Shown here: positions 1-13,909 of the stretch, piece by piece | How positions within the stretch are numbered: position 1 is the stretch's first letter | Layout: each line of letters begins with the position of its first letter | DNA from: Prunella strophiata | Lineage: Eukaryota; Chordata; Aves; Passeriformes; Prunellidae | DNA: 64,000 nucleotides | NCBI GenBank assembly: GCA_036583965.1 | Contig: JAZBQD010000015.1 | Span: 89,949,809 to 90,013,808 of the forward strand | Direction of reading: 5' to 3' | Program-made: the position numbers and the translations under genes | Notes under the pieces: model-generated | The model's input: the letters and a program-made list of their open reading frames with translations, nothing else | What the model was told of the DNA's origin: nothing | Databases searched by the model: none

Positions 1-880
1 AAGGAAGTTGCAAACAAAGTTCAGCTTGTGTATTTTATGCCAGGTTCCCACAGCACTGTAGGTTTTTAGAGCTTAATTAATGACACTTGCATCCTGTATG
101 CCTTCCAGAGTTTTAGTGGAACTTTTGCTGGTCACTTCAAACTTTGACATCTTTTGGACAACTTGTCCTCAGAATATTGGGCAACCTCCCCAGTCTTTGG
201 AAGGAAAAAACAAGACACTGCTGCCAATCATGACTCATCTGTATTAACGGCATGAACAAAAACTGGAGGGACAAAACGTGCATCATTTCAAGTCAACTAC
301 TCATCAGAAATCCTATGCATTGTATAGGAACCAAAACGGGTGATGAAAATTAAAACCACAGCCTAATATACCAGCATTTGGGAACTCTGCCAATGCCCCT
401 AATTAAAATTTTGAACTAATCTCTTCAGGGAATCCAAGAAATTCTTTCAGAAAATGGAACATTCTTCTATGCATATCCAACCACTTATCCTGTAAGAGGG
501 AGTATAAAGGAGATTGTATACGATCAGACAGAGGTCAGTCGAGTGGAAAGGACAGTGTGAAAGCTACAGGAAATGAGCCATCTATAAATGAAAATACTGG
601 AAATCCTTCTTGAACTCTGACTCACATAATGTAAGATTTTTCTGGTCCTCATCAAAGGATCATTACATCAATGGAAAGCCTTCATTAATTTTAGTGATTT
701 TAATCAGTTCCCAAAGCAGGAGAATAAAAACATAGGTGTTTGTAACATCAAGGTGGGCTAACATGTCTTTTCTCTTCTTTTCTACCATCATTAGAGAGCT
801 TGCCAAGAGTGGTTTGGAATAAATAAGAAGTGTAGAGGCTGAACTGGAGAGGGTCTAAGACAGCCCCTGAGATTGGCTTA

Positions 881-916
881 CAGACAATAAACAACAGATC
901 CAGACAATAAACAACA
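881..916. repeat. Short tandem duplication, 20-bp period
   Basis: CAGACAATAAACAACA occurs at 881-896 and again at 901-916 with identical sequence. This is a simple two-copy tandem repeat without apparent function. Confidence 0.85.
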
Positions 917-1052
917 ATCCAGTTAGAGATTAAATTAGACATGAAAGAATGAAAAGGGTTGGTAATCGATTGGTAAGTGGAGAGGCAAAGGATGTTGATA
1001 AGTATTTCTTAGAAGGGAAAGCCAAAATCTTCTTTATTGTTAAGAAGAAGGG

Positions 1053-1083
<31 letters not shown>
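1053..1083 (+). repeat. Poly-A run of 31
   Basis: An uninterrupted A run. No polyadenylation signal lies just before it and no retroposed body or target-site duplication was recognised, so it is treated as a simple homopolymer. The length in the assembly may be inexact. Confidence 0.95.
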
Positions 1084-1084
<1 letters not shown>

Positions 1085-2237
1085 CCAGACTAAGATTTTA
1101 AGAAGAAAAATACAATTATAGGCAGGTGTGAAGAAGAGGGGAATAAGGTAACTAGAGGAAGTGTACAAGGCTTAGTTAGAATCTCACACATGGAATAAAA
1201 GACAAGATAGGTAGGAGTTACAAGGAAAAAAGTTACAAGCAGGGAAACAACATCATGCTAAGTAAGTTTTGTCTTTGGAGAAACCACCAGGGTCCTATAA
1301 AGAAAAATAAGTGAAGGCAGTAGGAGAGAACTACCAAAGATTAATCTAGGCTGGCTCTGCAATGAGTAAATCTGTTTAGGTATGCAACTGAGCCTCATAA
1401 ATCAAGCAATCCTATCCTGAGCTCAAATTATTCAAATCTATGGCTTTTGTTTGGCAGTGTGGAACTACAGGGTTTAATCATTGTCTTACACTTCCCTGAC
1501 ACCCAGGCAGACTGGCTGACTTTGGGGAAATAGAGGCACAACCTCCCTTTGCATGGCTGTAAATGACTACGTGCAAACAAGGACTGTGAGTACCCAGTTC
1601 TCTTGGCAAATTCTCCCACTTGAATCCAAACACAACTTTAGCTCTGACATGCTTGTCATTTGCAGAGCTTTGCCTCTTCCCTCTGGCTTAGAAACAAACA
1701 AAACTTCCTCTCTGTCACCTTTCTCTAAAGGATCTTTCTGTGACTATGTCATTTATGGGTCTATATTACATGTAATTTTCTGATGCCAGATGAGATAAGA
1801 GAGATAATCCTCATAAAGGATTTGTGGCATTATAGATTACAGCTTCCTTTCGTATGTTGTATTCATTGCCTTGAAGAGGCCTTGAGTGATGCTATAGGAT
1901 CTCTATTCAGATTACAAGATACTTGTGTTCAGCACTGCCTTATTATAGGTTTAGAAATACCAGCAACCCAACTAAGTGGCCAGCTGTTCAGATCCTGCTG
2001 TTCTCTTAACCCATGCAAAGGTAAAGTACTATTGTGGTCAGTGGGATCCTTGCCAGGGTAACAAGATTGAAACCATTTTCCTTGTATTTATTCAACTGCC
2101 ACTTCAGTGGTAAAGTAGTAATGGTAAATAACAATAAAGTGATTGTTTAGCAGACATAACAAATTATTTCAGGAAGAAGTCATCTGTGCTTCAATTACAG
2201 TTTGTCCAGGCCAGACAGGTACTTAGTTACTCTGCCC

Positions 2238-2275
2238 TTTTATTATTATTATTAATATTATTATTATTATTAATA
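2238..2275 (+). repeat. (ATT)n microsatellite
   Basis: TTA/ATT triplets run through this stretch with two interruptions by AATA. Confidence 0.95.
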
Positions 2276-2308
2276 TCCAAACTCCTGTTGACACATCCAG
2301 CTGGAATC

Positions 2309-2335
2309 TATAAGTAAGATTGGATCTTACTTATA
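2309..2335. repeat. Perfect 12-bp hairpin with 3-base loop
   Basis: TATAAGTAAGAT (2309-2320), loop TGG, then ATCTTACTTATA (2324-2335). It is AT-rich and stops abruptly on both sides. It lies 35 bases after the ATT microsatellite. No function can be assigned; short quasi-palindromes of this kind often arise by template switching in replication. Confidence 0.9.
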
Positions 2336-5300
2336 ATTTAAGGGTCTACCTAAGGTTTAAATATTTTTGTGGATCTACCTGAAGGCTCCCTCACTGGGCA
2401 TCTCTCAGAAAAAAAAAAAGCTGAATAACAGCTAAACTGCTGCTCTGGAACTCAGTTTCTCCATCAGAATTAATATGGCATTAGTTCTTCCAGGGTAATA
2501 ATCACTAGGAAGGTCTTCAGTTGTGTTTCCTGCTGTGCAAGATGCTCTTCAGATGAAGGAATGGAATAATTTTGGGAAACACAAAGGAGCTATGTTCAGC
2601 AACTTCACAATATGACTGTTCTGATCCAAGGCCAACTCTGGTTTCTAAGCCTGGAAAACAATATAGCCAATCTCTGTGGTACAGGATGGTGTGAACTATT
2701 CACACAATGGTATATCCTGCTTAACACATGTGAGATATCTCTAGGAGGAATGGCTGATGATATATTTACATGACATTAACACAAATGTCATTTACAGTGC
2801 TCATTTGCCTAATTAATAGTGTATTTATGTTTCTTGAACATTGCAGTGATCATTTTTTAATCTCCTCTCCGGTGAGAGCATTTAGTAGAGTGAGGGAATT
2901 TATGTTTGCTCTCCAGTGATGGTACATTAATCTCTATGGCAAAAAATCTGCTTTTTCTAGTCTCACCTACACTGATATTTTGCCTGCTCCTGAATGGATC
3001 AGCAACATTCCACTAACAATAACCATTCTCAGTGTGGAACAGTGATTCACACTACTGCTCAGAAAGAGAAAGTGAAGTAAGTAGCATAATTCTGCTACAT
3101 ACAAGCAGGCAAACATCTGATGGAAATACACCTTTAGCACCTCGTGTCTGTGTGATTTGGGATGGCACAGATCTCAGCTGTTTGCTGTCTTTCTGACTCC
3201 CCTGGCTGTGTTGAAATCACCACAGTGACAGCCAAGATGAAGTAGCTGACTGTGTGAGCATTCCTTGTCCTTTCCAATACACAGCAAAGCTACTTAGCTT
3301 AAATCACCACTGACGGGAACTAACTTCTTAAACAGGTTTGAACTTGATCCTTGTTGAGCACATCTGACTGTGCCCCAGATTGCCTAGTTCAGCTCCACGC
3401 CAGCACATGTACCCTATTATCAGCAGCAGCAGCTCAGCATCAGTCAGCAGCTGGCAGACAGGCCCTTGGGGACTTTTCTAGCTGAGGCTGCTGCAGCCCT
3501 ATGGCTGCTTCAATATATTCTCCTTGCACAAAAGGGGACATATCTCTGTGCAAATGTTGTTATTGCACAATGGGTGTCATTGATAGCAGGAAAGAGACAA
3601 TGCTTGGGAGCTGGACATGTTGTTCAAACATCATTCCAGTCTTTTTATATACTCTGATTAAGGCCCTTTACTTAGAACTGCCATCATGCTGTTGCTGGCT
3701 GCTTTGGGTGCACAGAGAATATCTGAAATCCCTTTTCACCCTCTTTTAAAGAATCAATTGAACTGCACTTCAGTGCCTGTAATTCCGTGGTTTGTGACTT
3801 TCTCTTAATGTAGATTCTGGCTTATCTATGTAAGATACGAAACAGGTACAGTCTGTAGTACCCATCTTTTTAAGCACTGCAAATATTTTCACTATTAGCC
3901 AATTCATTTTCTCCACTGCATTTCCAGGTCATAACCCCACTGTTGTCAGCATTACTTAGCCCTTGACACCCCAGCAGTATTTCTTCAGTAGTGGCAGACG
4001 AGGCTCTTAGGCAACCAGGAAATCTAAAACAAAGAAAAACTGTTGAAAGGAGAATATGGGACAGACAGAGGAGCAAGTGTTACTAACAGAATAAAGGCCC
4101 AAGGGAAGAAATTAGGTTGAGGCTGGGAAAAAGCTTCAGAGGATTTGGGCAGGCAGCAACAGCAACTGCTAATTCTGCCAGGGACAGTGTCAGTCAGATC
4201 AGCCAGGAATTCACCTGTTTTCAAAGCACAGGTTATTAGCATCCCATGTTCAAAATGATACGAAACTAAGCACAGAGACAGAACATATGATGAACTGTAT
4301 GGATTAATTTTCTAAACTGAGATGTCTCTTTTCAATTCTAAGTCTCTCCCAGGGGACCTGTGATGCATCTACTACGCCTGTGCCAATGTCTCAGATCATT
4401 ACATTTAGCCTACGGAATACTAACCACCATGTCCTTTTCAGGTTTGAGAAAATGAATGGGGACCAACTTCAGCCAGCTTGAGATAGAACAGCTCTGATGG
4501 CCCAGGTGGTACCTGTGTTCCCTGATGATCTAACCCAGGGTAGTGGGCCTGGCTCAACCACTTGGCCACCTCTAAAAGCTTAGAGAAACCCCTGCTCCCT
4601 ACCACGTGTGCTGAAAGAAAACTGTGTAGCTGAGCACTTGTCATTTCCCACAGCAGAGCTGTAGAACTCAGAAGAAAGTGTAAACAAGATCCAGGCATCC
4701 CCATCACTGCACCCATGAGAAGTGGTGCCTTGCCACAACACAGCCTTTCCCCCCTGCCCGTCCCGCCTGCTTTTACCTGCTCTCTGTCAGTCACTGCCAT
4801 TCCTACCTAAAGCTCTCACGTGGCTGTGACAGCAATGTCTAAGGAGATGAGCTAGAAGCACTTGCAGCAAATAAATAAATGAATAAAGCACTAAAAAGAC
4901 CAAGCTGGAGAACAGGGGGGACATGAGCTGTTTGGAGGCTTGAAGGCCAGCCCATAGAGTCACTCAGTCTAGACTCCAGATGTGAACGCAGAGCCTCAGT
5001 GAGTGCAGTACGGGACTGCGTAAATATCTCAGCCAGATGTCTCAGGGCCCGAGCTACAAATCCTCACAAATGGTGACAGAGTTGGCTGTTGCTGTTTGTA
5101 CTGCTCTGCTTCCAAGAGAATCAGTGGTCATTCAGTCAGCAGCAGTTCATTTTTGCTGCCAGATGGGAGGGAAAACCAGGCTCAGAGTTGCAGTTAGTCT
5201 CATAGCAAACTCAGCAGTCGGTGGATGGGTCATGGAGCCCTCTGTGGGTACTGAGGTTGGCTCAAAATAGCAGTGTGGGGAAAGAGCTGAAAAGATGATA

Positions 5301-6154
5301 GTAAGCATGAAGGCACATGATACTTAACTCCCAAATAGGTTAAAGTAACAGGCTGCCATGTCAGGCATTTGAATTAAAATTTAGGTCTTCCAGACCCCTC
5401 CCATTTGGTCAACTAAGCTTACAGATGCATTACAGGATGGAATTACCTTATGTTTCAGTTGCTGGAGACGTGGTACACTGGCTCTAAGGAGCTGGATGCT
5501 TGTATCTGCACTTTCAAACTGAGCATTCCTCTGCCCCACATTCATGTTCCCAGAAATTGTCTCCTAGGTGGGTGCCTCACAGAAAGCACCTGGAGGAAAT
5601 CTCACCACCTTCCTGTCTATTTGCAGTTGGATCTGTCCCTGGGGAGGCTGGAGATTAGTTTCAGCTCCCTCTTCTGTCTGACTTAGACCAGAGAATTGAG
5701 CCTGTCTCTCCCAGGAAATTCTCCCACTAGTCTATACTGTATTTCCAACCAAAGCTTTCCCAGTCTCTTGGATTTCTCTCACACTCCATAAAAAAAATTA
5801 AGCATTTATTGCAGCAGTGTATAGGACCTGGGGATCTGCAGTAAAAGTCATTTTATAATCTACCTTGTCACTGACCCAATTTAGGATATATCAATTTATG
5901 AGCTAGATTCTCTTTAGCAAGTCACCAAAATTGGAACTGGCTGAATAATTTACGAGAAGATTTGTAAGCAAAAGTTCTGAGTTGGGACACTGATTCATGG
6001 GGATAATATTATTTATGATTTCTTGTTCAGGCATGAACATGTTTTAGGATGGCAAACATTTGTTACAAGATTTGCAAGAGGATGGTTTTCATTCTCCTTT
6101 TTTAGGGTACCAATAGAAAAATGAATCATACAGTATAAAAGATGAGCTTTTGAA

Positions 6155-6240
6155 TCAGCTCAGAAAAACTTGTCAAAGAGACATATGCCAGTCAAACAAA
6201 TCAAACAGCCCAGAAAAACTTGACAAAGAGCTGTGTGCTG
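6155..6240. repeat. Tandem duplication, 50-bp period, two copies
   Basis: CAGAAAAACTTGTCAAAGAG (6161-6180) recurs at 6211-6230 with a single change (T to A). The preceding bases (CAGCT/CAGCC) also match, so about 25 well-matched bases are repeated at a 50-base spacing, with weaker similarity beyond. It is best explained as a small tandem duplication that has since decayed. Confidence 0.8.
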
Positions 6241-7147
6241 CCATATCAGTGCCTTGTCCCTCTAGGTCCAGTTACAGCCTAAAGTTGCACCTCCTGGAGA
6301 AATATTTAAGAAGGCCATTGTCCCTGTCTTCAGACCAAGGCTCACAGAGATGGAGTCAAAAAAGTTGAGGATAAATTGTAGTACTTCAGAGTCACCACAG
6401 GCTAAGGACTCACATATGAACAGTAGCTGATGCAGGGTGAACTCTTTCATCTTCCATGGCAAATGCTTGGGACTGTGAACCCCAACTCACAGACACTTTT
6501 TCTCACTCCCAAGGTCCTAATGGAGGTCATGCCAAAAGATGCTCTGAACAACACCAGGTACCCATAGTGGTACATGTCCCATGAAGGTTGCAAGGGCTTA
6601 CTCTGTTTTATACCTCTGCCACTTCTGACCCTCAAACCAATTGCTGGGATCCACTTAGTTCTAATACAAATGTCTCCTGAGCTGCCACATTCAGCCCTGG
6701 GTCTAAATCAGATTTATCTGCACTGACAGGTGTGTTTTTGAGGTTTAATTAATTGCCCTCCCTATCCTGAACAATTTAACCCCAAAACACATAGTAGAGA
6801 TCTATGCTGGACATGGACATCCTTTTCCTTGTTATTCTGCACTTTCTAAAGAGAAAAGACATTGAGTGTAATAACCATAAATAAAAGCTAACTCCATGAT
6901 CTAAAACAAGTAAACTGAACAATTTATTCAAGCACATCATGCTGTTCTTCCACCTCCTTGGTAATGAATGCACAGCATCACCATGGCTGAAAGTAAAAGG
7001 GGATATTTCTTCTGGCAGTGCCCTCTGGGTCCCTTAGGCTGGCTTATCCAGCAATTGTGTTGGCAGATTGGAGTTTTTCCCAGGATCTTCTATGGCCAGG
7101 GATGCTACAGGCCACTTTATTAAATGTCACTGGCCATTGCAGATTAA

Positions 7148-7184
7148 TTTTTTTTTTTTTTTGGGGGGGGGGGGGGGGAGGGGA
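7148..7184 (+). repeat. T15-G16 homopolymer junction
   Basis: Fifteen T are followed directly by sixteen G, then AG5. The G run could form quadruplex or triplex-type DNA and is a likely spot for sequencing or polymerase-slippage error. Confidence 0.9.
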
Positions 7185-8429
7185 ATCAACCTTAGAATGT
7201 TTTTCCTACTGCTTCACATCAAAAATTCATCTATTTAAAAGTCTTTTCAGAGGGACTCCTTTCTTTTAGAATGAAAGAGTCATACTGGGAATCCTACTGT
7301 GCAGCACTGACTCTTCCATATTGGGAGATAAAAAAATTTTCCCTGTCTTGCCCTTGAATCTGCAGTTGCAACCCCTCTTCTAGCACAGGCTCAGAGCACA
7401 CCTCTGACTCACAAGTGCCAGTTCCAGTGTATAAACAGCAAGTAGACAAAAACATGAGATAAGTTAAACCTTTCCTCTCACAGTGCAGAGGGAGGTGGAA
7501 CTCATGTAGACCAGTAAAAAAGTAGGTGTTGAAATACAGTGTTGGAGGAGGGTGCAGAAATTCCATAATCCTTATCTCTGTCCCTGAAAAAAATCAGTCT
7601 CTCCAACCACAAACCACAGCAAGTTCCTATCTGTGGAAAATCAGATTTATTTTGCCATTCATGCAAGTACAGTTGCCATCTGAGAGCCTCAAAGCTGCAT
7701 TCCTCAATGCCTGTGGCCATATCAAATTTTTGGGAAGCCATGAAGAACCATTATCAGGAAAATGGTGCTTCATTTACTCTTTGACTCTCAAAGAATGTTT
7801 TGTCTTTCTCTCTGTTTTGTGAAGTGCTGTCAACACTTACAGTGAAGTTTATTGTAAATACACAATAATAACAACTGTGCACATTCATCTCCAATTCAAT
7901 TCCTATGTAAATTTATGTTAATATGTATGCAGATTAGGCCTGCCCCCCTTGGTCCTGGAAAGTTGTCAGAATGACACATGGGTTCTGAAGAGGTTGTGTA
8001 CTACTGATCTGCAGTTTTTGTGTAGTGTTCAATAACTGGCAAGCCAGCAACAAGAGACTGTGGATATTTGTCTTCCCTTTTGCTGGATAAATCAATGGAG
8101 TCTTCTAGAGTCTGACTAGCCTAACAAGGACTTTTCTAGAGACAAGCTAGAATTAAAAAGAAGTCTCTAAAACCCACCTCTAAAACCATGACCTGCTATT
8201 TTTATTCCTATTTCTGAATAGAACAAATACACATTGGATCTTCTGAAAAATAGGGTAGTACAAGGGAGCCTAGTAAGTTTCAAGATCTGATATGCCATTT
8301 ATGAGACAGAAAAGCACATTTTTCTCCCTAATATTTAGTAACCACTAAACCAGTTCCTGGATTTTATGGGTAGTCCTCACTTTTTGCTGACTAAATCAGT
8401 ACACTTTTTAAGAGAGCTTCAGTAGGTAA

Positions 8430-8450
8430 TTTTTTTTGTTGTTGTTGTTC
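8430..8450 (+). repeat. T-rich/(GTT)n short repeat
   Basis: A run of eight T is followed by four GTT triplets. Confidence 0.85.
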
Positions 8451-11400
8451 TTTCCTCCTTAACCTCCTTTTTCTCTGTTTTAACATGAAAAAACACAGAT
8501 CTTCTACCTGTTTATGCAGCCAGAGCCATTTTGGGCACTCTGATCAGACCAATGGGGAGGCAGCTGGAGTGCTGCAGTTGGCTGTTCTCTGCTTTCCTGA
8601 CAGGGGTGTTTTGCTATGACACTTTCTAAGGACCCTTTGCAGTAAATAGAAACTAATCTTTAGCTCATCCCATGACTGTGTCCCTACAAGGCTCCCAGGC
8701 ACTTCTTAAATAATCACAACAGGACTTAAATTGGGACTACAAGAGATACATGTGCTCATTGCACAGGGATGAATTTCTGGTAATCCAAAAGGGGTTGGGG
8801 AAATTGCCATCAGAAACAGCAGGTGCCAACATTTTTGGCTAGGAAAACATACCAGACAACAAAAGTCCAATTGCCAGAAAGTATTTATACTCCTGCAGTT
8901 CACAGCTGAGGACTTGGTCCTGACCTTTGATAGACGAAAGAAATTTGTTCTTCAGTTGGAAACTTGTTTGTGCTTGGAGGGTATGACTGCCCCCAGAGCT
9001 GATAAAGGTGGGAGCTGAGCCATCATTTCAGAATGAGGCAGCAGTCTCCTGACCATAATCACCTCCAATCCTAATAATACTTCATGGACTAAGGTGGCTG
9101 GTGATTTTTGGGGAAAAAAACCAAACAAACCAAGAAATAACAAAACAATAAATTAGAACAGAACTGTACCTCATAGACTGATGAGTGACTTCAGTCACCA
9201 TTTGTTTCTGGCCTTTCAGCTGATTTAAAGACTGATGCTGAGGAAATCTCTCCTTCAAGTTCTTCTCACTTGAATCTGGTCTAGAGCGTTATTTCGCTCT
9301 ACTTTTTTAATCTCATTTTATTGAAGGCAATGTTAGCCCCAAGAGCAAAACAAACAAAAATAAAAGCAATTAGAGCCTGGAAGGAATCTGTATTTTTCCT
9401 TTGAAATAGAGCCCCATGTCAGACAGCTTGCCATGTACCTTTTTCAGCATGGGTTACATTACAGCATCCCATCAGGCCCATTCAAACCAGGTTGCAAAGT
9501 TATTGTGGCTGGGATCCAGCGCTGCTTTCCCTGCCCATGGTAGCTGTTGATGCTGATTTCATCTTAATCATTTTCTCTCTTTCCACCTCTCATGCAGCTG
9601 CCTTCCTGTCTTGATAGGACCAAAGTGCAGCTCATGGAATCTATATGATAATCACAAAAATAGCTATATCTGTTGAAAAATGGATTTAATTCCCCCTCTA
9701 AACCTTTGTGTATTGCCAACTGGGGGTGTGAAACCAGCTGGCAAAAGATGCGTTCAGCTCGATTTCATGACTTTCATATACTGCAGCTTCCTGACTTTAA
9801 ATGGTTCCTCCCCTGTCTAATGAGAGCATCAAGGCCTTGATTAACAGCCCTCACTTTAAACAAAGTTTTGGAGTTTCTTTTCATGGTAACTTCTCTGAGG
9901 ATGTCTGACAGCCTGCTCAATCCAGGGCAGCTGAATGCCTCTTCCTTCACAGCATGAGCATTTGTCAGAGGCACTAGGAGTCAGGCTTGGTGAGGATTTG
10001 TATCCCTGAGTAGTCTGCAAGTAACTTGCACAACAGCGTGGGAAGCAAGCTTAAAAGTAGTGCTGGTAAAACTGTGAAAAACTAATTTAATCAATGTTTT
10101 CAAAATGTAAAGGCTTGGAATGGGCGATGTTTTACTTTTTTTAACTCTTTTATCCCTCTTCTTATAAAAATACATTTTTATTTACTGAAAAGCTTGTCTT
10201 CAGTACATTGTTTGCAATTTTCTTTTAGTCTAAACAGGATTTCAGAGGCATGACAAGGCAGTGTGAGAGAAAAGCCTGGTATGTTTTTTCACTGTTGATC
10301 ACAGAGAAGGGAAAGGCTATTTCTTGGGAAAGCTTCCTTCAAGACAGGTAGAACCATCCAGATCTGAGCCTTGAATCTGGACTTAGAGGGCATGACTGAG
10401 GCCTCTTGGATTTTTGTTTAACATTTAGATGAAGTTTTGTTTTGGCTATGCTTGACAGTCAGAAAGTTACACTTTCAGCCAAAGCATGAAAGGAAATACT
10501 GGGGTCTTGGGGAATGGAGGGAAAATGTAGAGAGGGGGTAAATCAACCCTAAGTAAAAAGCTCCCATGGAATTGGTAGCATAAGCAGACAAGCAAAGCAG
10601 GAAAAACAGAGTGAAAAATTTCGGTCACAGAAGTCAAAAGCTGCAACTCTCTTACAGGGAAGGAATACATTGCATCTCATTTCTGCTGTGCCTACTGATA
10701 CCATCTACAGAAAATCTATCACCAGTTGAAAGAGGGTTACATTCCTTGTCAACACATTCCACCACATTGGTGTCTTGACTTTCAAGAGTTCATTAGATGC
10801 ACAGTCATGGAATTTTCTTTGAAACAGAAAGCTCCTTTATTTTGGCCTCATAGAACCATTAATAACTCATTTTTTAATATATTAATTTCCCTCCATTTAT
10901 TGCTTCAGCTATCAGCAACACAATAAATTTACCTTGAAGCAAATTGTGGCATATCTTTCTCTATATATTCCCCCTATCCATGTATATATATGACCCCCAC
11001 ACAAATACACATATACATAAACATAAAACCTGACAGTGAATAGCAGAATTTACTGAACCTAGCATATTCAGAAACAGGAGAAAATTAACACTGAATTATA
11101 AATATTACAGCTTAGATATTACACATATTTTACATTTTGTTCTTCTGTCATTATTCTGTTTCTATGATTATGACATTTTATTTTTGCATACCTATCTTTT
11201 AGGAAGATAGCCCCTCTGGAAGATCCTGTTGAACTGGGATACTCACAGAGAAAGACATGACTAGTTTGTTTGGAGGGAAAGAACAAAACTGGAGTCAAGA
11301 GACTGAAAAGAGTGTGCTAAGAATACAGCACAGTCAGTGGAGAGTGGTAGCAGCTATGGAGCCTTTGTCTTTGGGCAGAGGCTGAAAAGCACAAATAGAT

Positions 11401-13909
11401 TCAAGTTAACAGTGCCAGAGTGGCAGCTCAGTGAAGTCATTGTACATGTTCCCACCAAATACAAAGAGCTTTGGTCCAACATTAGGACTTGCTCCTGTGC
11501 TGTACTTTCTTCCCATGCAATACCTGCCTCCATAAATATTTGTTTCTAGTAGTGATACAGGATATAAACTTCACTCAAGGGATACATAGTACTGGGAGAG
11601 CAGAGCATTCTTGAGATGTGATTTAACAGGAGTCTACCAGACTTGGTGTCAGCTCTTCTGTCCCTAAGACTTAGAAAAACTAGGTTTCTGATCTTAGAAA
11701 TCTGTTCTGTCTTTATTACAATTTAGAAATATCTACAAGAATTGTAACAATACAGTCTAATTTTCACCCAGGGAGTTCCAAGCACAATGAATGAAAAATG
11801 AAGGAAGTCACCTGCAAGTAATTGCTGTACCTCATAAGCAGAGCACAGAATTGTTAGTCTCATTAAAGGTGATAAAAGGAAGACTCTTCATCTGGAGAAC
11901 CTGTGAAATCACTGCTTGTGAAATATCATTTAGTCCTTATCCTCAGCCAAAAATGATGGGAAGCAAAGCTGCTCTGCTCTACCTCTTCACTGAATTCAAA
12001 GCTTTCAGCCATTAATACAGCACACAACCAGAGTCAGCACTGCACCAATGGACTTTGCTACTGGCAGGAATGGCATGAAGTCCCTGTCTGGATCAATACA
12101 GGGTTGTAGGACACTGTTGGTGCACTGTTAGTGGGAATACTAGAATCTCAAGCTCCAGACCCAAGGCTGTACATACTTAGCACTTCATGATGTACAAGTG
12201 AAAACTGTTATATAAACCAGTAAAGATGTACATATCCCTACCCAGACAACAAGGAAGACATGCAAGTCCCACACGCAATTCAGATTGAAACACTACCCAA
12301 TGTGGCAGGCATCCCAGTGTCCTATCTCATAAAATGAGCATTTTCAGATCTTTCACAAAAGGAAACAAAAAAGAAAAGAAGGAAAATAAATTCTACCTCA
12401 ACATCTGGGAAAGAGACAGTTACCTGTCCAGGCTTTCTTCCTCAATTAGGCAGGGCTCCTTGCCTTGGGTGGATAACAAATGCACATTCATAAGTCCACG
12501 TGTGCTCAGACATCTGTAACACAATACCATTTATGCCACAGCCAAAAGACATTCTTACTTTCCCTGACTAGTGAGGGGTCAGCTCAAGCTGGTGTAATTC
12601 ACCTTTTGTCCATCAGTAGACAATTCTAATATAACAATGGAGGCAACATATAACTGGTGGGAAAGGAAGGAATTAAATTTACATTCATCCCTTCCTGTAA
12701 CACTTCAAAGAATCTGAATAAAAGAGTGTTTTATTAATGTGTTGATGAAACTGTCTCCCCAAAAAATCAGAGTCTCTTGCATTGAAAATAGACTTGTTTT
12801 GATTGCCCTGTCCTAAGTAGAACACTATAAAAGTGATACAGAAACATCATTTTGTTCCAGAGAATCTCTGAACCTAAACATTTCCTTTCAGGCACTTTGT
12901 TCCCAGAGGAGCCTGGCTTTCTGCAAGAGCCCTTTGTAGTCCAGCTGGATGTCATTACATAATTAAGCCTGTGAGCCAGGAGGTAGTCTTGAGTATGGCA
13001 ATTTTACAATGTAAGATCAAAATGTTACTCTTTCTTTCAAAAGATCTGGTGCCATTTGTTGTAGTGCCTTTATGCAAGGGATCAAATATAGTATTGATTA
13101 TTCATTATTACCTTTAAAGAGGTCAGGAAGCTTCTGGAATTCAGAAGATTTCTGGGGATCTGAAGTGATAGAAGGCCTCCGGGCTTGATGACTCTTCTTG
13201 ACCTGAAGCTTTGAAATATCACCTGCTGTCTGGATTGTTCCTACTTGCTACCTGGGATTTCAAAGTCTCTCTGTCTCCATTTTTTCCCCCCAATGTCTTA
13301 CAGACGTTGCCAGATCAAGAGAAGCAAAGAATGCAAAAGAAAGTGAAAGTGAGAGACCAGGAGTTGAAGACCAGCTGGCATAGATCTACTTTGCTAAGCT
13401 TGAATTGAAAATGACTATCATTATTCTTGTTCTGCTGCATCCTACTGTGTACACAGAAGAGGCAATTGGCATATCCTGTGGCCAGCTCCATTGCCTTCAA
13501 CATGGGTTAAACAACTGTCCAATATCCCAACACAGGGAGTTTTTAAACCTCTCTCTGCCAGTTTGATCTCTGAGCACATTCAAATGGAGGAATGTTTAGA
13601 GGAGACTGGGAGTGTCATTATGTGGAGACCCTGACAGAATTTAAGACACTGTCTTGACCTAGCAAAGAAAAAAAATCAGTCATAATAATCTGAACACTAT
13701 ATTAAAAAAGTTTCCATTTTCAACAACAGAGCCTTTATGTTGTAGAATAAACCTCCAAGAGTGCTTTTTGGCAGATGGTTAAATATTTAAGTAGTTGGCC
13801 ACAGATTTTTAAAAATTGAAATAATTAGACTACTTGAAGCAGTTAATATTTATTAGTCATGAAGAGTTTGACAGATTAGATGTTTTCCTACCCACACATT
13901 CTCTGTCAG

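Larger units (their letters stand above)
1..13909. other. Non-coding unique sequence, left part
   Basis: Apart from the repeats listed separately, this 14-kb stretch is AT-rich unique DNA. No open frame exceeds 120 residues. The longest (4438-4800, minus) has no recognisable domain and no flanking splice pattern that persuades me. Segments near 2750-2960 and 9230-9700 look less degenerate than average (TAATTA words, kept CpG) and are discussed as possible conserved elements. Otherwise I see nothing. Confidence 0.8.

Noticed and set aside
4438..4800. 120-residue open frame on the minus strand
   Set aside because: No domain, no homologue I recognise, biased composition, and a length expected by chance in 64 kb.
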